Part shown: in pieces, positions 25,782 to 38,420 of the stretch | Numbering within the stretch: the stretch's first letter is position 1 | How the letters are laid out: each line of letters begins with the position of its first letter | Origin: Xiphydria camelus | Taxonomy: Eukaryota; Arthropoda; Insecta; Hymenoptera; Xiphydriidae | DNA: 64,000 nt | Direction: 5' to 3' | Assembly (NCBI GenBank): GCA_963678675.1 | Contig: OY783196.1 | Location: 20,144,138-20,208,137 of the forward strand | Notes under the pieces: model-generated | What the model was told of the DNA's origin: nothing | What the model saw: only the letters and a program-made list of their open reading frames with translations | Databases searched by the model: none | Program-made: the position numbers and the translations under genes

Positions 25782-26595
25782 CGTAAGACCAAAGCCTCTT
25801 TATAGTTTCTCTCGGCTTTTTCAAAACATCACAGGAAAGAAGGTAGGTCATTGATAAGACGCTACGTTACCAACGCCTGTGTTACACGTCCGCTTCGTTT
25901 TCTCGGACCGTTTCGGGGTCGATAATGAAGTCGCGGGTCTTGCTGCCAACGCCGCCTTTCCCTCCTCGGAGCTCTTCGGGTAGTATAACGGGGTAAGGTT
26001 CCATAAAGGGACCAGATAGCACAGGTACGCTGAACTCTGTTCAGCCTCGGTCATTATCACCGTTGTAAATAGTTCTCGTGGGGGTTGCTAATAGTGAGAT
26101 TATTCGGGGCAAGAACTGCTCATCGCGCGCACTTTCCACGATTACTTCATCCGCAGTCGGATTCGCTGATGCAGCCATGCCGATCACGATTCTGTACTTC
26201 GCGGTCGTTTGCCCGGGAAAAACTTTCGTGTCGTTTTCTCGCGCCGGGTTCGGTTAAAAATGGCCGGTCGTTCGTAAAAGTTACACCTGTACGTAACATG
26301 CTGGTCGCTTCGCTTTCTCCTCTCCCTCTTCTTTCTTTTTAAGGACGATAAAATACGGCCGGGACGAACGACGAAAATTCTTAACGACGGTAGTAGATTC
26401 CGCGTCTCTTTTATTTCTTCGATTTCTTTCGCGTCGTAAAACTCAGCGGTTCTCTTTGGATAAGTTAAAAACTAGAATGTTACAGTTGAGACATCGAAAT
26501 TGCCCCCGAATTGAATTCGTCAGTTCCTGCAATAGCAACCGACCAGCGCGGTAGTAATAACTATCGATTGCGATCAGACCAGCCGGCAGGCGGAC

Positions 26596-26628
26596 TATAT
26601 AAAGGGATCGCAGTCCCGCGTCTCAGCT
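26596..26628 (+). promoter_or_regulatory. Possible TATA/initiator pair
   Basis: TATATAAAGG at 26,596 is followed by TCTCAGC at 26,621, a suitable spacing for a core promoter. A TTAA MITE begins just downstream. No gene is recognisable after it, so support is weak. Confidence 0.2.
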
Positions 26629-26719
26629 TTAACCTTTAGAGGACAGGGATTTTTTTTAAATAGTTTGTGTTCTCAGGGTGGTCCCTGAAGAGACCACCCC
26701 CGCGTCCTCTAATGGTTAA
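26629..26719. mobile_element. TTAA MITE (piggyBac-like), 91 bp
   Basis: TTAACCTTTAGAGGAC at the left and GTCCTCTAATGGTTAA at the right are inverses, each beginning with TTAA, the target of piggyBac transposases. A central hairpin GGGTGGTCCC ... GACCACCC completes the fold. Confidence 0.8.
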
Positions 26720-29700
26720 ACTGTTCTTTAAATCCTACGCAAGGTGAAATGCTAAGGACATTGTTTCTCAGTGTTCGCCATTACTCTCGCTATTATCCCA
26801 CGGAGGGAAAGCTGCAGTCAGTATATCCGTATAGCCGTAATATAGGTAATGAGCAGAGATTACATTTCAGAGCTCTTGCACGGCCTCGCGGTGGTCTCTG
26901 TCCGTGCGTCCTTGCTGTTAGTACTGCGGCGCGCGGCTGCTTCGACTACGGGAATTTCTACTACACGAACAGGTACAGTGAGACTTTATAATTTGTGGCT
27001 ATACCTACATGGCTACAGGGTCTGTAGTTCCAAGAACGACGATATCGTCATCTATTCGCGCGCGGAAATACCGTATCGCATTGAGTGCGTACCTAAGCCT
27101 GTTTTATACCTACATATTATGCAGTTTCAACGAAGCTTCGACTCTCGACAAAAGAGAAGCGGTCGAATTCCGAGAAGTCACCGATGGAGGTCCGATTGTA
27201 CGAGTACGATAGACGTTTCATAGAAAAAAATAAAAGGGAAATTTCAACTGCCACGAAACGATCGAGAAAAAAGGTAGAAAGGATCGCGAAGAGAGAGCAA
27301 TGGAGAATAAGGAGAGGGAGGAGACATTTCGAATTAGGAAAATCTCATTCGGTCAGTCGGAAATGCCGCTTTGAAGGAGAATTTAACCGTTCGCGGAGGA
27401 GGGCGGGATATTCCATCTTAAAGATCTGCTGATACGGCGTCTCCTTCGTAAAGTAGGAGAGAGCGCTTTGATCATAGCTCGCGAGAGTCTCGCGACATTT
27501 ATTTCCATGGCTGATCGAATCAATTTTCCTCGGCGACCGTAGCGGATCGAAGAAGCGCCGAGGAAACGTTCTCGGCGTTAAGTTTGATGAAATTACGCGA
27601 ACTCCCTACGCCGCGCGTTAAAGTTTCGCGATCGCTGTGCGAAGACGAGGCCCCCCCCCCCTCCGCCATCCCCCAAATATAAACAAACCACCGCGACGAT
27701 CGATCGCGTCGCCGAAGCGAAAAAGCGGAACAACGAGACACGAGCCACTGAATATTTTGCGGTGCTTTTTTCGAAAAGGAAACAGCGGCGCGGCAGATTG
27801 CATTCGGCCCGTCCAATTTACATAGCGCGGAATAAGCGTCGCCTCCTCGCGACACGCGGTTTTCAGTGAAAACATTACCCGTACCCCATAGATTTGCCGC
27901 GTTGCGAACGGGTTATTTTCCGGTGACGATGCGCGGCATCGCGCAAATTCAAATACGACAGCTGCTATTTCACTTCCAGTGCATTAACCGTGCACCGTCT
28001 CCCCCGCTGCCCCCTACCCACCGTTCGGAGACGGGCTGACGGTGAGCTTTCGCGTCCGGCATTTTGCATGATTTTACGTGTCGGCGATTCGACCGCGTAA
28101 TAACCGCAAGCCCGTGTAAATTTTAATTACGCATACGTTACGATCGTTAAAAAAATGGGGAGTCACAGGGAATGCGACAATAATTTAATTAACTGCGAAG
28201 GGGGCGGTGCAGCTCAACTGCGGAGAGACGGTTGAGCGATTGTTTATGCAATTTACGAGACTTGTTTTACTTCGCTACGCGAACACCTTCGCCTGACGCG
28301 TATGCGGCAAAACTTAAAAAGTTGCGATTAGCTCGCGTTTTGCGGGAGCGATATTCACTGAGAATTTTTTTTTACGTTCGCTACGTTTATAAATAAAATT
28401 GGCATTTTCCGCTTTCCAAACCACGTCTGGTTGTATCACTTATTATCTCTCGAAACAGATTTTATCCCACCAAAATTTAATCAGAAAAGTTACGTGTTTC
28501 GCTCCTGTCTTCATTTCATTTGGAGCCGCCTAAGTCGGATGAGACGAACTTTGTTTTAGACGCCGCAGTTACAGCGAGCGTAATTAGACGAGCTTCGCTG
28601 TACGGGTGGTGTACGTGTGTGCAATGCCTATATTTCGATTATTATTGTGCAAAAATTGACGACAGTAATTTCGACCAAATATCTGAAGCTTTCAACAGAT
28701 ATTACGACCTCCGCACGAATTTAGTGGCTGCACGCAAAAGTGGTAACAGGCTCCAACTGTCATTTAACCCGAAATCGAAACGATAAAGTCACTGACGGAT
28801 CGGTAGATAGTTATTCCGAAAAAAAAAGGCATCGCGTCGTCGCTCATTTTTATCGCTTCGTTTCCGGATATTACATTCGCGCGAATTCATGGAATTGAAA
28901 CATTCACGAAGCGACGAGCTTTCGACCGAATTGTGAAATTATTTCTATCCGACCATCGTCCACGTATACCTACAAATTTTTGTTGGAACGCCGAAAAAAT
29001 TCGCAACAATTAAATCGCCGTCTTAGCAACGACCGCGAATGCTCACGCGGGCTCGCGGCGACGTTGAAAGGCAAACGGTCGGTGACGATGCTATCTGCTC
29101 TGGAAATAGGCGCTACTTCCGGTGCTGCGAACGAAAGACTTCGAAATTGCAGGTTTTCGCGAACACTCGCATCCGCTATGCATTTACCGTAATATACTAT
29201 ACACCGTCCGCCCACCCACCCACGCTTCACCCACATAGTCCAGGATGCATTTATCACCCCAAAGTGAAGTTTACCGCACCGTGCAGGGAAGCCGTGCATT
29301 ATAGTCCACAAATTATAGCGACCCCTGCAGCCTGCAAGGAACATTCCGCGGCGACGTCAGCTAATTCACATAATATCGGAAGCGCGCGGACTCCCGCGGA
29401 ACAACGCGCCCTCGTACAGGGGAGAAGCTATGTGGTTCGCGTCGTTGTTGTCGCAGAACAGAGTAAGTGACGAATAATAATTTGAGGCATCCGATTATTA
29501 CGGAAGGAAGATGCAAAGGGCGGGCACGGCGAGGGAAAGCTTGATCGATAACAATTAGGTACGATGTATACGTTTCTCTGTATCCAAATATAAATAAAAC
29601 GTAATATAATCATGTGGACAAATTTCGTCTATTTGGAAAGGCAAGCCATCGTCTATTCGATTTCCCAACTGGAGGAAGTAAATGCCCGCATTTTTCGTTC

Positions 29701-31590
29701 TGCAAACTTCACCGGCAATCTCGTTCTCCCGACGTCTAATTGTAAAACAAGAGGAAATAACATCGTTATGCAAATAACACACGGAGAGCCATGCGATATA
29801 CCGTGAAACTGAGAAAGTTCTTGCACGCATATTGAGATAGCTCGGCGATGGTGGAAGCGCGGACCAGCTTTTATGAAGATAACATCTCTGCTTATGTGTG
29901 AGGCATAGCTTATCTCCGCCCTACCATAGATCTTTCCGCACAGAGGAGCCCGTATTATACCCAGACCACAGACTCCTTTATAATCCATTATAGTTTCTAA
30001 AACGCCAACACCCCTCCCCGCAAGAAGCTGTTTACGAGGAAGACACGGGGTGCCCCCGGTGAATTGCCTGCGAAGTATAATTTACAAACGTTCCGCGCTG
30101 TGAAATATTGGACACGTTCCTGGGGTTTTCGCGTGACAAGTTAAATAGTATTTTACACTACCTGTATTTCCTATCTCGATGGCACCTTCCTAGCAAACGC
30201 GTTGTAAAAAGGTACGTAAAATTTACGTCCACTTTAGAAATGTTTTTGAAAGAAAAATTTCGCAGTCCTCTTTCGAAGCGATAAAATCCTCGAAACCCTG
30301 ATAAAAGGAAGGAGGGATTTCGCGAAACGCGAAATAAGTCAAATTAATATCCATCGGATACCGTCGTCGATCTTCCCTCAGGTAGGTAATAAACTACATC
30401 CCGTATACGCGGTTGACCCCTCGGATCACCATCTCCCTGCACACATTTGACACGTTCCCGTAAACCGCCGTGAATTGTCCTTCCGAGCATAAAGGTTTTA
30501 CGACTCTCGTGCCAACTAGGCCGAAGTAAAATTTCTGATATATATACGCGAGCCACCTGATGCCAGACTCTTTTTATTTCCTGGAACACGCAGTCTGATT
30601 TATTTGATATGCTCCATGTTTTTATGTGCGATAGACCAAAGCGAATGCATATCATTTGCTATTAATTTGCGGCTACGAGATAAGTGAATTTGGCTGAGTT
30701 TTTTAACGACTCTAAAACGAAGAGAAGCGTTTTTAACGTATTGCTTTTCATCAGATCTTTGAAACGAGTTTTAGCCGTGCAATTTTAGTCTCGGTATGGA
30801 TAAATCACGGCATGGTATACCAGGGTTTGGTCACAGTCAAATAATTAATATTTGTGGAAATAACATATAATCAAATATTTTAAATGCAGATGTATAATAG
30901 CTACCATTCTTTATTTATCCTACTTGTAAGCATGGTGAAATAGAGAATGTATTTTTCGCGTGCTCAAGTCCCCGTCGTATTTTCATCCTCTTTTCCTCTC
31001 AAGAGGGTGATAAATACACCGTCAGTGAAATCAGAAAAATACACTCTCTACTGCACCAGTGTCGCAGTAACGCCTTATCTCCACCTTGAGCTACTCTTCC
31101 CGAGAAATGGCCCTGCTTGGGGGAAAAAAAGGACAGATTTTTACGCTGCATTTCCTCTGCCCGTTTCGTAGCAGCAACTCGACTGTTACATACCTATACG
31201 TACGACAGTGTCAGGGGACAAATTATGGTCGGAACGTATAATTAACAAGGCGTCCCTTGAAAGTATAAAACGCTTGTTACCGGATCTTAAAAAGCAGAAG
31301 ATTAATAACTAACTAGAAGCCCGTGGAGCACTGTAATCTAGAAGAATGACTGTTTCTATAGAACGTTCGCACAGCAAGATAGATTTGAATTAAACGGGGG
31401 TTGAAAAACGAGATATACTGCAGTATTCTTCTTTTGAAACGGTAAAGCTGCGAATGGAGGTTTATACAGCCAAATGAATTGTCGTGTTAAGAATAAATGT
31501 GTTCCCATTCAATACGCATCCTGCTGTTTCCCGAAGTCATTCGAAAATGCGCATATTAACTTGGATAAGTACATTAAAATATTTTTTATA
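26720..31590. other. Intergenic, nothing supported
   Basis: The CpG-rich DNA continues to about 30 kb. An 11-C run stands at 27,651. Open frames at 26,749-27,432, 28,520-28,786 and 29,039-29,470 have no domain, no signal peptide and no consistent splice pattern. A GA-flavoured low-complexity patch lies near 27,230-27,330. Confidence 0.45.
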
Positions 31591-31594
31591 CTTT

Positions 31595-31673
31595 GCAGTA
31601 AACGGGCTTCATGGTTGCCTATCGTCAGGTGTAGCAGAACGCGGTAACGCTGCGCCTATGAGAGGCAACCACG
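31595..31673. repeat. Hairpin repeat, copy 1 (3' of Lsd-2-like gene)
   Basis: GCAGTAAACGGGCTTCATGG ... GGTAACGCTGCGCCTATGAGAGGCAACCAC-like sequence folds through GGTTGCCT / AGGCAACC. A second copy with the same layout lies at 33,660-33,736. Outside this copy, TTATACTTTG and AAAGTATAA form short inverse ends. Confidence 0.65.
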
Positions 31674-31846
31674 CAACTCTCTTACTTTAAAGTATAAAGC
31701 ATAGTAATGTCTTCATAACATCCCTCAAGGCATAATACGGCTCAGTCTGGTTTGTTTAGCGAGGATATCGATACGAAGTTTCATTAATCGGTATTTATAT
31801 CATAAAATGAAGAACGGTACTCGGTTTTAATGGATAAAAAACATAA

Positions 31847-31852
31847 TTTATT
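31847..31852 (-). terminator. Polyadenylation signal of the Lsd-2-like gene
   Basis: AATAAA on the minus strand lies 37 bp past the stop codon at 31,889. Confidence 0.6.
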
Positions 31853-31888
31853 CTCGGAAATAACAGTAAATAAAATATTTATCACAGT

Positions 31889-32923
31889 TTAAAACATATA
31901 AGTCACATATCGACAAAATATTAAAAGACAGTTAAAACGTTTCACGATAAAACTTAATACCAGATCTAGGACTTTGACTGTCTGGATTACTATAACAGCA
32001 TGTATTATGAGTATGAGTATTTCCAGCTTATACATGTACTGCATCCTTTCCATGAGTGCAAAGTAAATGCGTCTCGATGCTCTGGTGCTGAATTCGCTCA
32101 GTCTCAGGACCGTGTGATGCAGCTTGGCATGTTCGTAGCATAGTATTTCTGTAAATAAAAAATCGCTGGTTAACATCACATTCCTTGTAACTACCAAACA
32201 ATTACCAAATTTAAAAATTAAAAAACTTACCGTGATCATTGTAACTTTCTTCGAGCGGTGCAGGTAAGTACTTGTCTAACATCAATTCGGCAAGACCGGT
32301 TGTGCTGTCTACGGTCTTCAAAATGCTAACTCCCATCTCGGTGGACATAACTCTATCGGCCTGACGCCAGCTGTATACTCTTAGGTAATGGACGTTATAA
32401 TAAGTACGCAGTACAATAATTTTCACTCTCTGTCTCGTTTCAGTTTTCAAATCGATGAATGTTTGAACGGCGGGCCTGAGACGTTCCGATACGACGGACT
32501 TTGTACGATCGAGGATCTGAAGTACAGAGGACTTTTATAACAGAGGAAAGATTGTGCTGTGAAAATAATTTTCAATGAATGTTTGAAATAACTTACTTGC
32601 TTTGGATCTTTCTTGATGATCGGTAACTTTATTTCAACGAAATCGAGACCTTGACATAGCTTTTTGTCGAGCGTATATATTTGCTTTTCCATAATTCTCG
32701 CGACTGGCAACGATTTTTCAATTACAGTACTGACGACAGTCTCGACGGTATCGAATGCCCAATTGACGAGCATATTAGTCCCTTTCACTCGACCATATAG
32801 TTCAATCGACTTATCCCATAGATAGTTAACGCTCGGGATTTGCAAAGCACGATCAAACGATCGAATATGATAAAATTGTTCAGACATTTCCGCTTCCACG
32901 TTCATTTTCGAGTAATCTTCCAT
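31889..32923 (-). CDS. Divergent Lsd-2-like perilipin (PAT-domain) protein
   Basis: Coding exons: 32,923-32,597, 32,516-32,231 and 32,148-31,889 (290 residues), with GT-AG junctions and phases 0 and 1 exactly as in the two neighbouring Lsd-2 genes. The start ATG at 32,923 follows an acceptor at 32,937, so a 5' non-coding exon lies upstream. The PAT domain covers about residues 16-109, with YGRVKGTNMLVNWAF and LDKKLCQGLDFVE matching the family pattern. DKYLP (190-194) is the perilipin DxYxP motif. The middle region and the tail differ most: residues 246-273 and 276-290 are strongly hydrophobic (LEILILIIHAVIVI), where the sister genes are only mildly so. By family it should be a lipid-droplet surface protein; the tail could anchor it in a membrane or droplet. 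No frameshift is seen. Confidence 0.86.
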
Positions 32924-33345
32924 CTCTTTGACATATCTAAGTACTAGAAGAAAATGCATTTACATTGACTTGTCTTTCAAATATTGAACTTATGAAAATA
33001 ATCAAACCAGCCAGCCAAAAATGTCTAAAAGGAACGACTAATGCTTTATAAAAACGTTTAAAAATTAAATTCGCTTTGGAAAATTGCCTTATATTTCCGG
33101 AGGCTGATGCCTGGAAATATTGACATGACAGGTAGAGAATAATAAATTGAAAAAGATCGAATGACGGTGCCTAAGTTAAATCAACGATCGTTTCAATTCT
33201 AATTTTTTTTTATCATCCGAGGCATTAGCCAATGGCTGAGTGGAATGACAATCGCTGTTCGCGGGTCAATGTTACGATCACAAAACGTCAACGAGTCTTT
33301 GATATGTCAAAACAAAAGAAAAACAGTACACGGTAGTGCACTTAC

Positions 33346-33402
33346 CCAATGTCGACGTTTTTCCCAGCACAGACTCTCGCTTAGTAATGTCTTCGAACGC
33401 AG
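33346..33402 (-). other. Probable 5' non-coding exon of the Lsd-2-like gene
   Basis: A good donor (CATTGG|GTAAGTGC) ends this exon at 33,346, and the next acceptor is at 32,937. An ATG-initiated frame through the exon would be out of frame with the main coding start, so it is read as leader. The 5' end is estimated from the TATA box. Confidence 0.45.
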
Positions 33403-33436
33403 TCGAACGCACCTTGATCCCTGACTCATTTATATA
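33400..33436 (-). promoter_or_regulatory. Possible TATA promoter of the Lsd-2-like gene
   Basis: On the minus strand TATATAAA (33,436-33,429) lies about 30 bp before the estimated start of the leader exon. No strict TCAGT initiator is seen at the expected place. Confidence 0.4.
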
Positions 33437-33659
33437 AATGTTGTTTACTTCGTTTAGCAACCGCGACGAAACGTATCTCTAGCCCCGATTTTACTGAATA
33501 CATCATATTGTTAGTATTTTTTTAAGCCGCACTGTTGAATAGGTACTATCACATGCTTCACTTTTGTATCACGAGAGAGCGTCTACCTAATCGAATGTTA
33601 CCTACAATCGTGCTCCTAGGTAGTATGCTAAAAGATGTTACGTTTTACACTTATCCGCT

Positions 33660-33736
33660 GCAGTAAGCGGCTTTCGTTGTTACCTTCCATTAGGCGCAAC
33701 TAGAGTCGGTAATACTGCGCCTACAGGAGGCAACCA
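33660..33736. repeat. Hairpin repeat, copy 2 (5' of Lsd-2-like gene)
   Basis: GCAGTAAGCGGCTTTCGTTG ... CTGCGCCTACAGGAGGCAAC resembles the copy at 31,595. The two bracket the Lsd-2-like gene. A 14-G run follows at 33,745-33,758. Confidence 0.6.
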
Positions 33737-33758
33737 CTTATGTAGGGGGGGGGGGGGG

Positions 33759-34714
33759 CATAACTATTTTATAAAATAGTATAATATATAAACGTATACG
33801 TCGAGTGGGACATACGGTAAAACACTCCGTACAAGGATTTCGACGATCAATGAAATATGGCACCCTCTCTTTGCTCTTTTAATAATACTCTTCATGTTTC
33901 CTGCATGAACGTACCTCTGCGGTACCTTAAGAATGAATCCCTTATTCTACCCAGGGTACAACTTTCAGCAGCCGCTGTCATTTATGTTATCGGTACTCTG
34001 CCGCACTGTTGGTACGCTGTTGACACCCTTCCGATTGTTATTTTTAACTCTAGGAAAAATTGAAATCCGCATCCGTTTACACCACACACCGTTTTATATT
34101 AACTTTATTCTACTCTTACTTCTCTTACTTTCGGGTGCAAAATAAATTTGGATAAGTTCGATTATATCCAGTATCACTTAAAATGGAAGATTCCAGTGAA
34201 AATTTGGTAACGGATTTATTCAATAAATAAAATAAAAAGGAATTAATTATACGAAGAACATCACATATATTTTATGTTATACGTATATTTATGCGACGAA
34301 AAATGATATAATTAAACGTCTTGCCATTATCATTTTTCACTATGTTACAATATAATATATTATAGTTATAGGTATGTAGGTATACATAAGGCTCTGTAGA
34401 AGTGAAAGGTTTTATATAAAGAAGAGAAATTTCCCAAAATTATATTATGTTCTCTCATATTGATTTTTCTGTAAATATGTAAATATATGTATGTGTATTG
34501 TACTTATAGGTTTTTAATCATATAGGAATAGTATAGGTAAAATAGTACAAAAATAATGATATGTGACTCGCATTGGTAAGAATTTAACGATTCAAGTGTA
34601 TCGACGAATTCAAGAATATGACAACAAATTTCCGTAGAAAAATAAGAGATGCTTCTTAAACCAAAATTCGAAGTAACTCAAAGTAGTAGATCCATTTTAA
34701 ATTAATTTGGCAAT
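33759..34714. other. AT-rich spacer between perilipin genes
   Basis: No coding frame is supported. It probably contains the 3' UTR of the Lsd-2 gene on its right, whose stop is at 34,715. The only TTTATT (minus-strand AATAAA) noted is near 34,215, about 500 bp past the stop. Confidence 0.4.
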
Positions 34715-35813
34715 TCACTTCTTCTTGTCTTTCTCCTCCGTCTCGGGGCTAGCGGGCTTTTCTTTCGGTGCTTCCTTTTCGTCGAGGCTCAGGAAGTTAG
34801 TGAGATGTAGGATAGATATTACGCTAGATATGTAATCAGATACGTCTTCTTTCTTCACGGTCCTCAGCTGGGCAGCTACCGAATGGTATACACGACCGGC
34901 GGTATGGGTTGATAATTGACCGATAGTTTGGACAGCGTGCAAAACTTTATTTTCGTCCACGGATACTGGAGCTAAATTAATGGATTTATTAATAAATATG
35001 GGTATTTTCGTACATAGTGTGAAATTTAGTAAGATATCTTGACGTCAGCTTTACCTGGAGTTTCATCTTCATCCCCCACAACAGGAAAATAGTGGTCCAA
35101 CAAATGGGTAACAACCTCGCTCGTATTATCTACCCCTTGAATTGCCTTCTTGCCGTAATTGGTATTCAAAAGTTCGTTAACTTTCGCTAAACTGATGTCC
35201 TTCAATGTAGATACTTGTTGAGTGCCGCTTTCTTTGATGGAAATGAGTTTCTCGATGGTTGGCTGTAGGGTGCTGCTCACTACAGCTTTCGCAGCGTCGT
35301 AAATCTAACAAAAGAATATAGTATCTATATTAATTTTATAATGGTCTTTCACCAATCTATATTAATTATTATCCAGGTAGCATAGATTTAGACAAATTTC
35401 AAGAGATTCGCACAAACAGTTTGCCCCTGTAAGAGAGCTACAATATAGGTATATAATTAATATAATATAATACACACCTGCTGTGGCGGTTCCTTTACAA
35501 TCGGCACATTCCTCTCAACAATGTCTAAACCTTCGCACAATTTCTGATCAACGGTGTGGATTGACCCTTCGAATTTCTTAGCCAGTGGCGCCGCTACCGG
35601 TGCAGCAGTTGATGCTGCGTAGTGCAACCCAGCTTCCGCGTAGTTCAGTGCCCAATTGATCAATTGATGAGAATCTTTCACGTAAGAATAGGTCGCTCCA
35701 GTCTTCTCGAGGGCAGAATGTATTACTGGGATATTTCGCACGCGACTGAGAACCTCAAGATTTGCCGGATTCTCGTCGACGGGAGTATGTGGTGATTCAA
35801 TTGCCTCCGCCAT
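34715..35813 (-). CDS. Lsd-2: Perilipin Lsd-2 paralogue A, lipid-droplet surface protein
   Basis: Coding exons: 35,813-35,478, 35,304-35,055 and 34,971-34,715 (280 residues). All splice sites are GT-AG, with phases 0 and 1. The ATG follows an acceptor (CTCAG) at 35,820, so a leader exon lies upstream. The PAT domain covers about residues 18-112, with YSYVKDSHQLINWALNYAE and VDQKLCEGLDIVERNVPIVK. The second part has the 11-mer-like helical region and DHYFP (182-186). The C-terminal part (VLHAVQTIGQLS, then YISSVISILHL) matches what I know of insect Lsd-2, and the protein ends in a charged tail (EEKDKKK). By family it coats lipid droplets and limits lipolysis. It is closest in layout to the paralogue at 38,903. 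Confidence 0.93.
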
Positions 35814-35878
35814 TGTTAACTGAGAATTTATAATATTATAGATCATGCAGTAATCAATGCACAATTTTTTAAACATAA

Positions 35879-38159
35879 TTAGAATATTTGTTTACTAAAT
35901 ATTAGTCATATTACAAGGTTGATAGAACATTAAATTTACGAAACATTAATTTGTTGAAACTTTAGTCTACGATTTTTATGACGATTGGGTACATTTGTTA
36001 AATATTGGAAAGTATTTATTTCTCCTACGATCCTTACAAAATCTAGAGAATATTGAATGGTGTCGGGTAATTCATCATTCATCGAGTTTCATCTCATAGA
36101 AGAGAAATTTCTAAAGGAATCTTCTAGAAGTGTGTTTACACAGCTAGAAAATCTTTGGCGGACGAATAGAAAGTGGAACGTTGGAAGATTTAATTAATAT
36201 GCGTGCTTCTCTGCTACAGTTATTTTTAACAACCGCAAATATTGCTAAGGTATACGATTTTATTCATTTTTCGATTTATATACGTATTATTACCTATTCA
36301 ACTAAATAGGTGTCGAAATTTCGATGCAAATTTTATATTACCGGTACTGAGATGAATTTCAATGATACTATCTGTTTGTTTAGTTTATCATATAAACTGA
36401 GCACCAATAAAATATGTGATATGGATGTTTTTAATAGCGATATAATGTAAAGTCCAAGGTACATTGAGAAATATTAACTATACACACAAATGCATACACC
36501 ACGACCGGGTTACGTGCAAGATTGCACGTAGAGGTCACGCGAGACATACCTACAGAGAGAAGTGCGCACTCATGCATGTTACGCACAGTTAGTAATATTG
36601 CTCCGATTTTAATTTTGATTAATTTATTAGCTATAATTATAGATGTGAATTTATCTATACTCAACTGGGTTCATTTTCAATATTTATTATTACTTTTCGA
36701 AAGAAATTATGTGACGCTATTTCTTACTTCATGAATGTATAGTATAGGGATCAAAGTACAGCTCCATGTACCTACACGTTATGAGTCATTGAGAGATAAC
36801 TTAAAGGTGAGAAGTATTTACGTTAAAAGAGATAAATCTATATTTAACTTTATTTCCTCGTATCAAGATACAATTTTTAAAAATGTTTCTTATACAGTTT
36901 TAAAGGCATTGAACACACACAATAATTATATTCAATACATTTCACACGTATAATACTGGGGAATGCATCGCTTTATATTCAAAATCATGTATGCACAAAA
37001 TGCCTTTTGATTTTTAGAAAAAAACATATTGATATATTACGTCTCGTTCAATTTTTAAATCAAAAACTTACATTTGCCTTTCAATGCTTTCTGTAGTATA
37101 CGATGTACGGTGCAAGGAGACAGAGAGAGAGAAGCCGGCGAAAATATCTTTCTCACGCAGCAGTTGGTATGGTACTGGAATGTCATCTGTGTAAGAGGCG
37201 GCTTGAACCTGGAAGCGTAGCAGCGTGGCGTTTCCACGCAACAGACAGTAGTAGGGGCGACGTCCTCTCAAGGTTGTATCAATCTCTTTGGGGGCCACGA
37301 TTCGTCCTTCTCTAACCAATTCATTTTGGAGCAACTCCAAAAATAATGCTTTATGAAAATAATTTATAGCTGATGTACGAATCAATATAATGCGTACGTT
37401 ATTAAAAAAGGAACATTTAATTAAAGTGCAATATTGATTTTATTGGCTGTGTAACGATAAAAAGTAATACCTATTTATAAAAGATTCTTTATAGGAACTC
37501 TATACATTATATTCAAATTATACATAGAATCGTTGTAATTTTAAAAAATTTTAGTTGGTGTGTTACCGTGCTGCATGACCATAATAATTCTTATAAATTA
37601 GTATTATTATAGCTACATATCGACCAAATGTCGAATTGCAATTGTATGAAAACTAGAATTAATTTTTTTATTTATCTATACCTATACAGGTGCATATATT
37701 AAATTTATAGCCATTTAGCTTGGCAACGAAAAAAACGAAGTACAATGTGCCTTCGTGAGAAAGCTCTCTCTCTATAGCTGTATAGATACGTTACTGGAAT
37801 GGGGATTACTGCTTCTGCGCAACGTGACGATGATGCGTTGACGTGGAATTCATTCTGTGTGGACTTGTATAGACAAAATTGTAGTCGTCAACCTATACTG
37901 TGACTCACGAATTTTTTCATGGGAACAGTAAAATGCATTGCTATACTGTAGAATGATGTGTGCTGCTAGTTTTGTTCGTTACGTGGAAATGGAATGACTT
38001 CGGAACTTCTCACGCAATTTTGCAATTATTGATGCAATAACGCTGGCTTCGTTTATTCATCATCTTAATGAGAATCGTACATAATCGAACGAATTCTTCC
38101 ATTAAAATTGATATATTTTAAATTTCTGTAACTTTATCGTAAAACGGAGTTGGCCAACA
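35879..38159. other. AT-rich spacer, upstream of Lsd-2 paralogue A
   Basis: No domain-bearing coding frame. A leader exon of paralogue A should lie here; a candidate donor (GGCAAAT|GTAAGTTTT on the minus strand) is near 37,071, at the end of a 105-codon open frame of unknown meaning. Confidence 0.35.
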
Positions 38160-38420
38160 TATGAGGGGTATAGATGTAAAAGCCGCCAAATCACATTTTT
38201 GTGAAATCCGAGTCAGACACGGGAATTTGTTCTTTATAAGTACGTGCAGTTGCAAGCGTATTTTCTACTTTATATTATTAACGGTTTAAGGTGGAATTTG
38301 CACCTAAATTATATTCGACCTTATGCACGTATTTATAAAGAACAAACTCCCGTATCGAACTCAGACTCCAAAAAAATGTGACTATGTGACTTGGCGGCTT
38401 TTGCTTCTATACCCCTCATA
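38160..38420. mobile_element. Foldback MITE between the Lsd-2 genes
   Basis: The ends are TATGAGGGGTATAGATG and its near-inverse CTTCTATACCCCTCATA. The arms share AAAGCCGCCAA, GTTCTTTATAA and TACGTGCA with their inverses on the other side. No coding capacity. Confidence 0.8.

Noticed and set aside
33278..33460. 60-codon frame at the 5' end of the Lsd-2-like gene
   Set aside because: It runs through a leader exon and, once spliced, is out of frame with the PAT-domain start.
37068..37385. 105-codon minus-strand frame upstream of Lsd-2 paralogue A
   Set aside because: No domain; it may be part of a leader exon, because a consensus donor lies at its end, but coding use is not supported.
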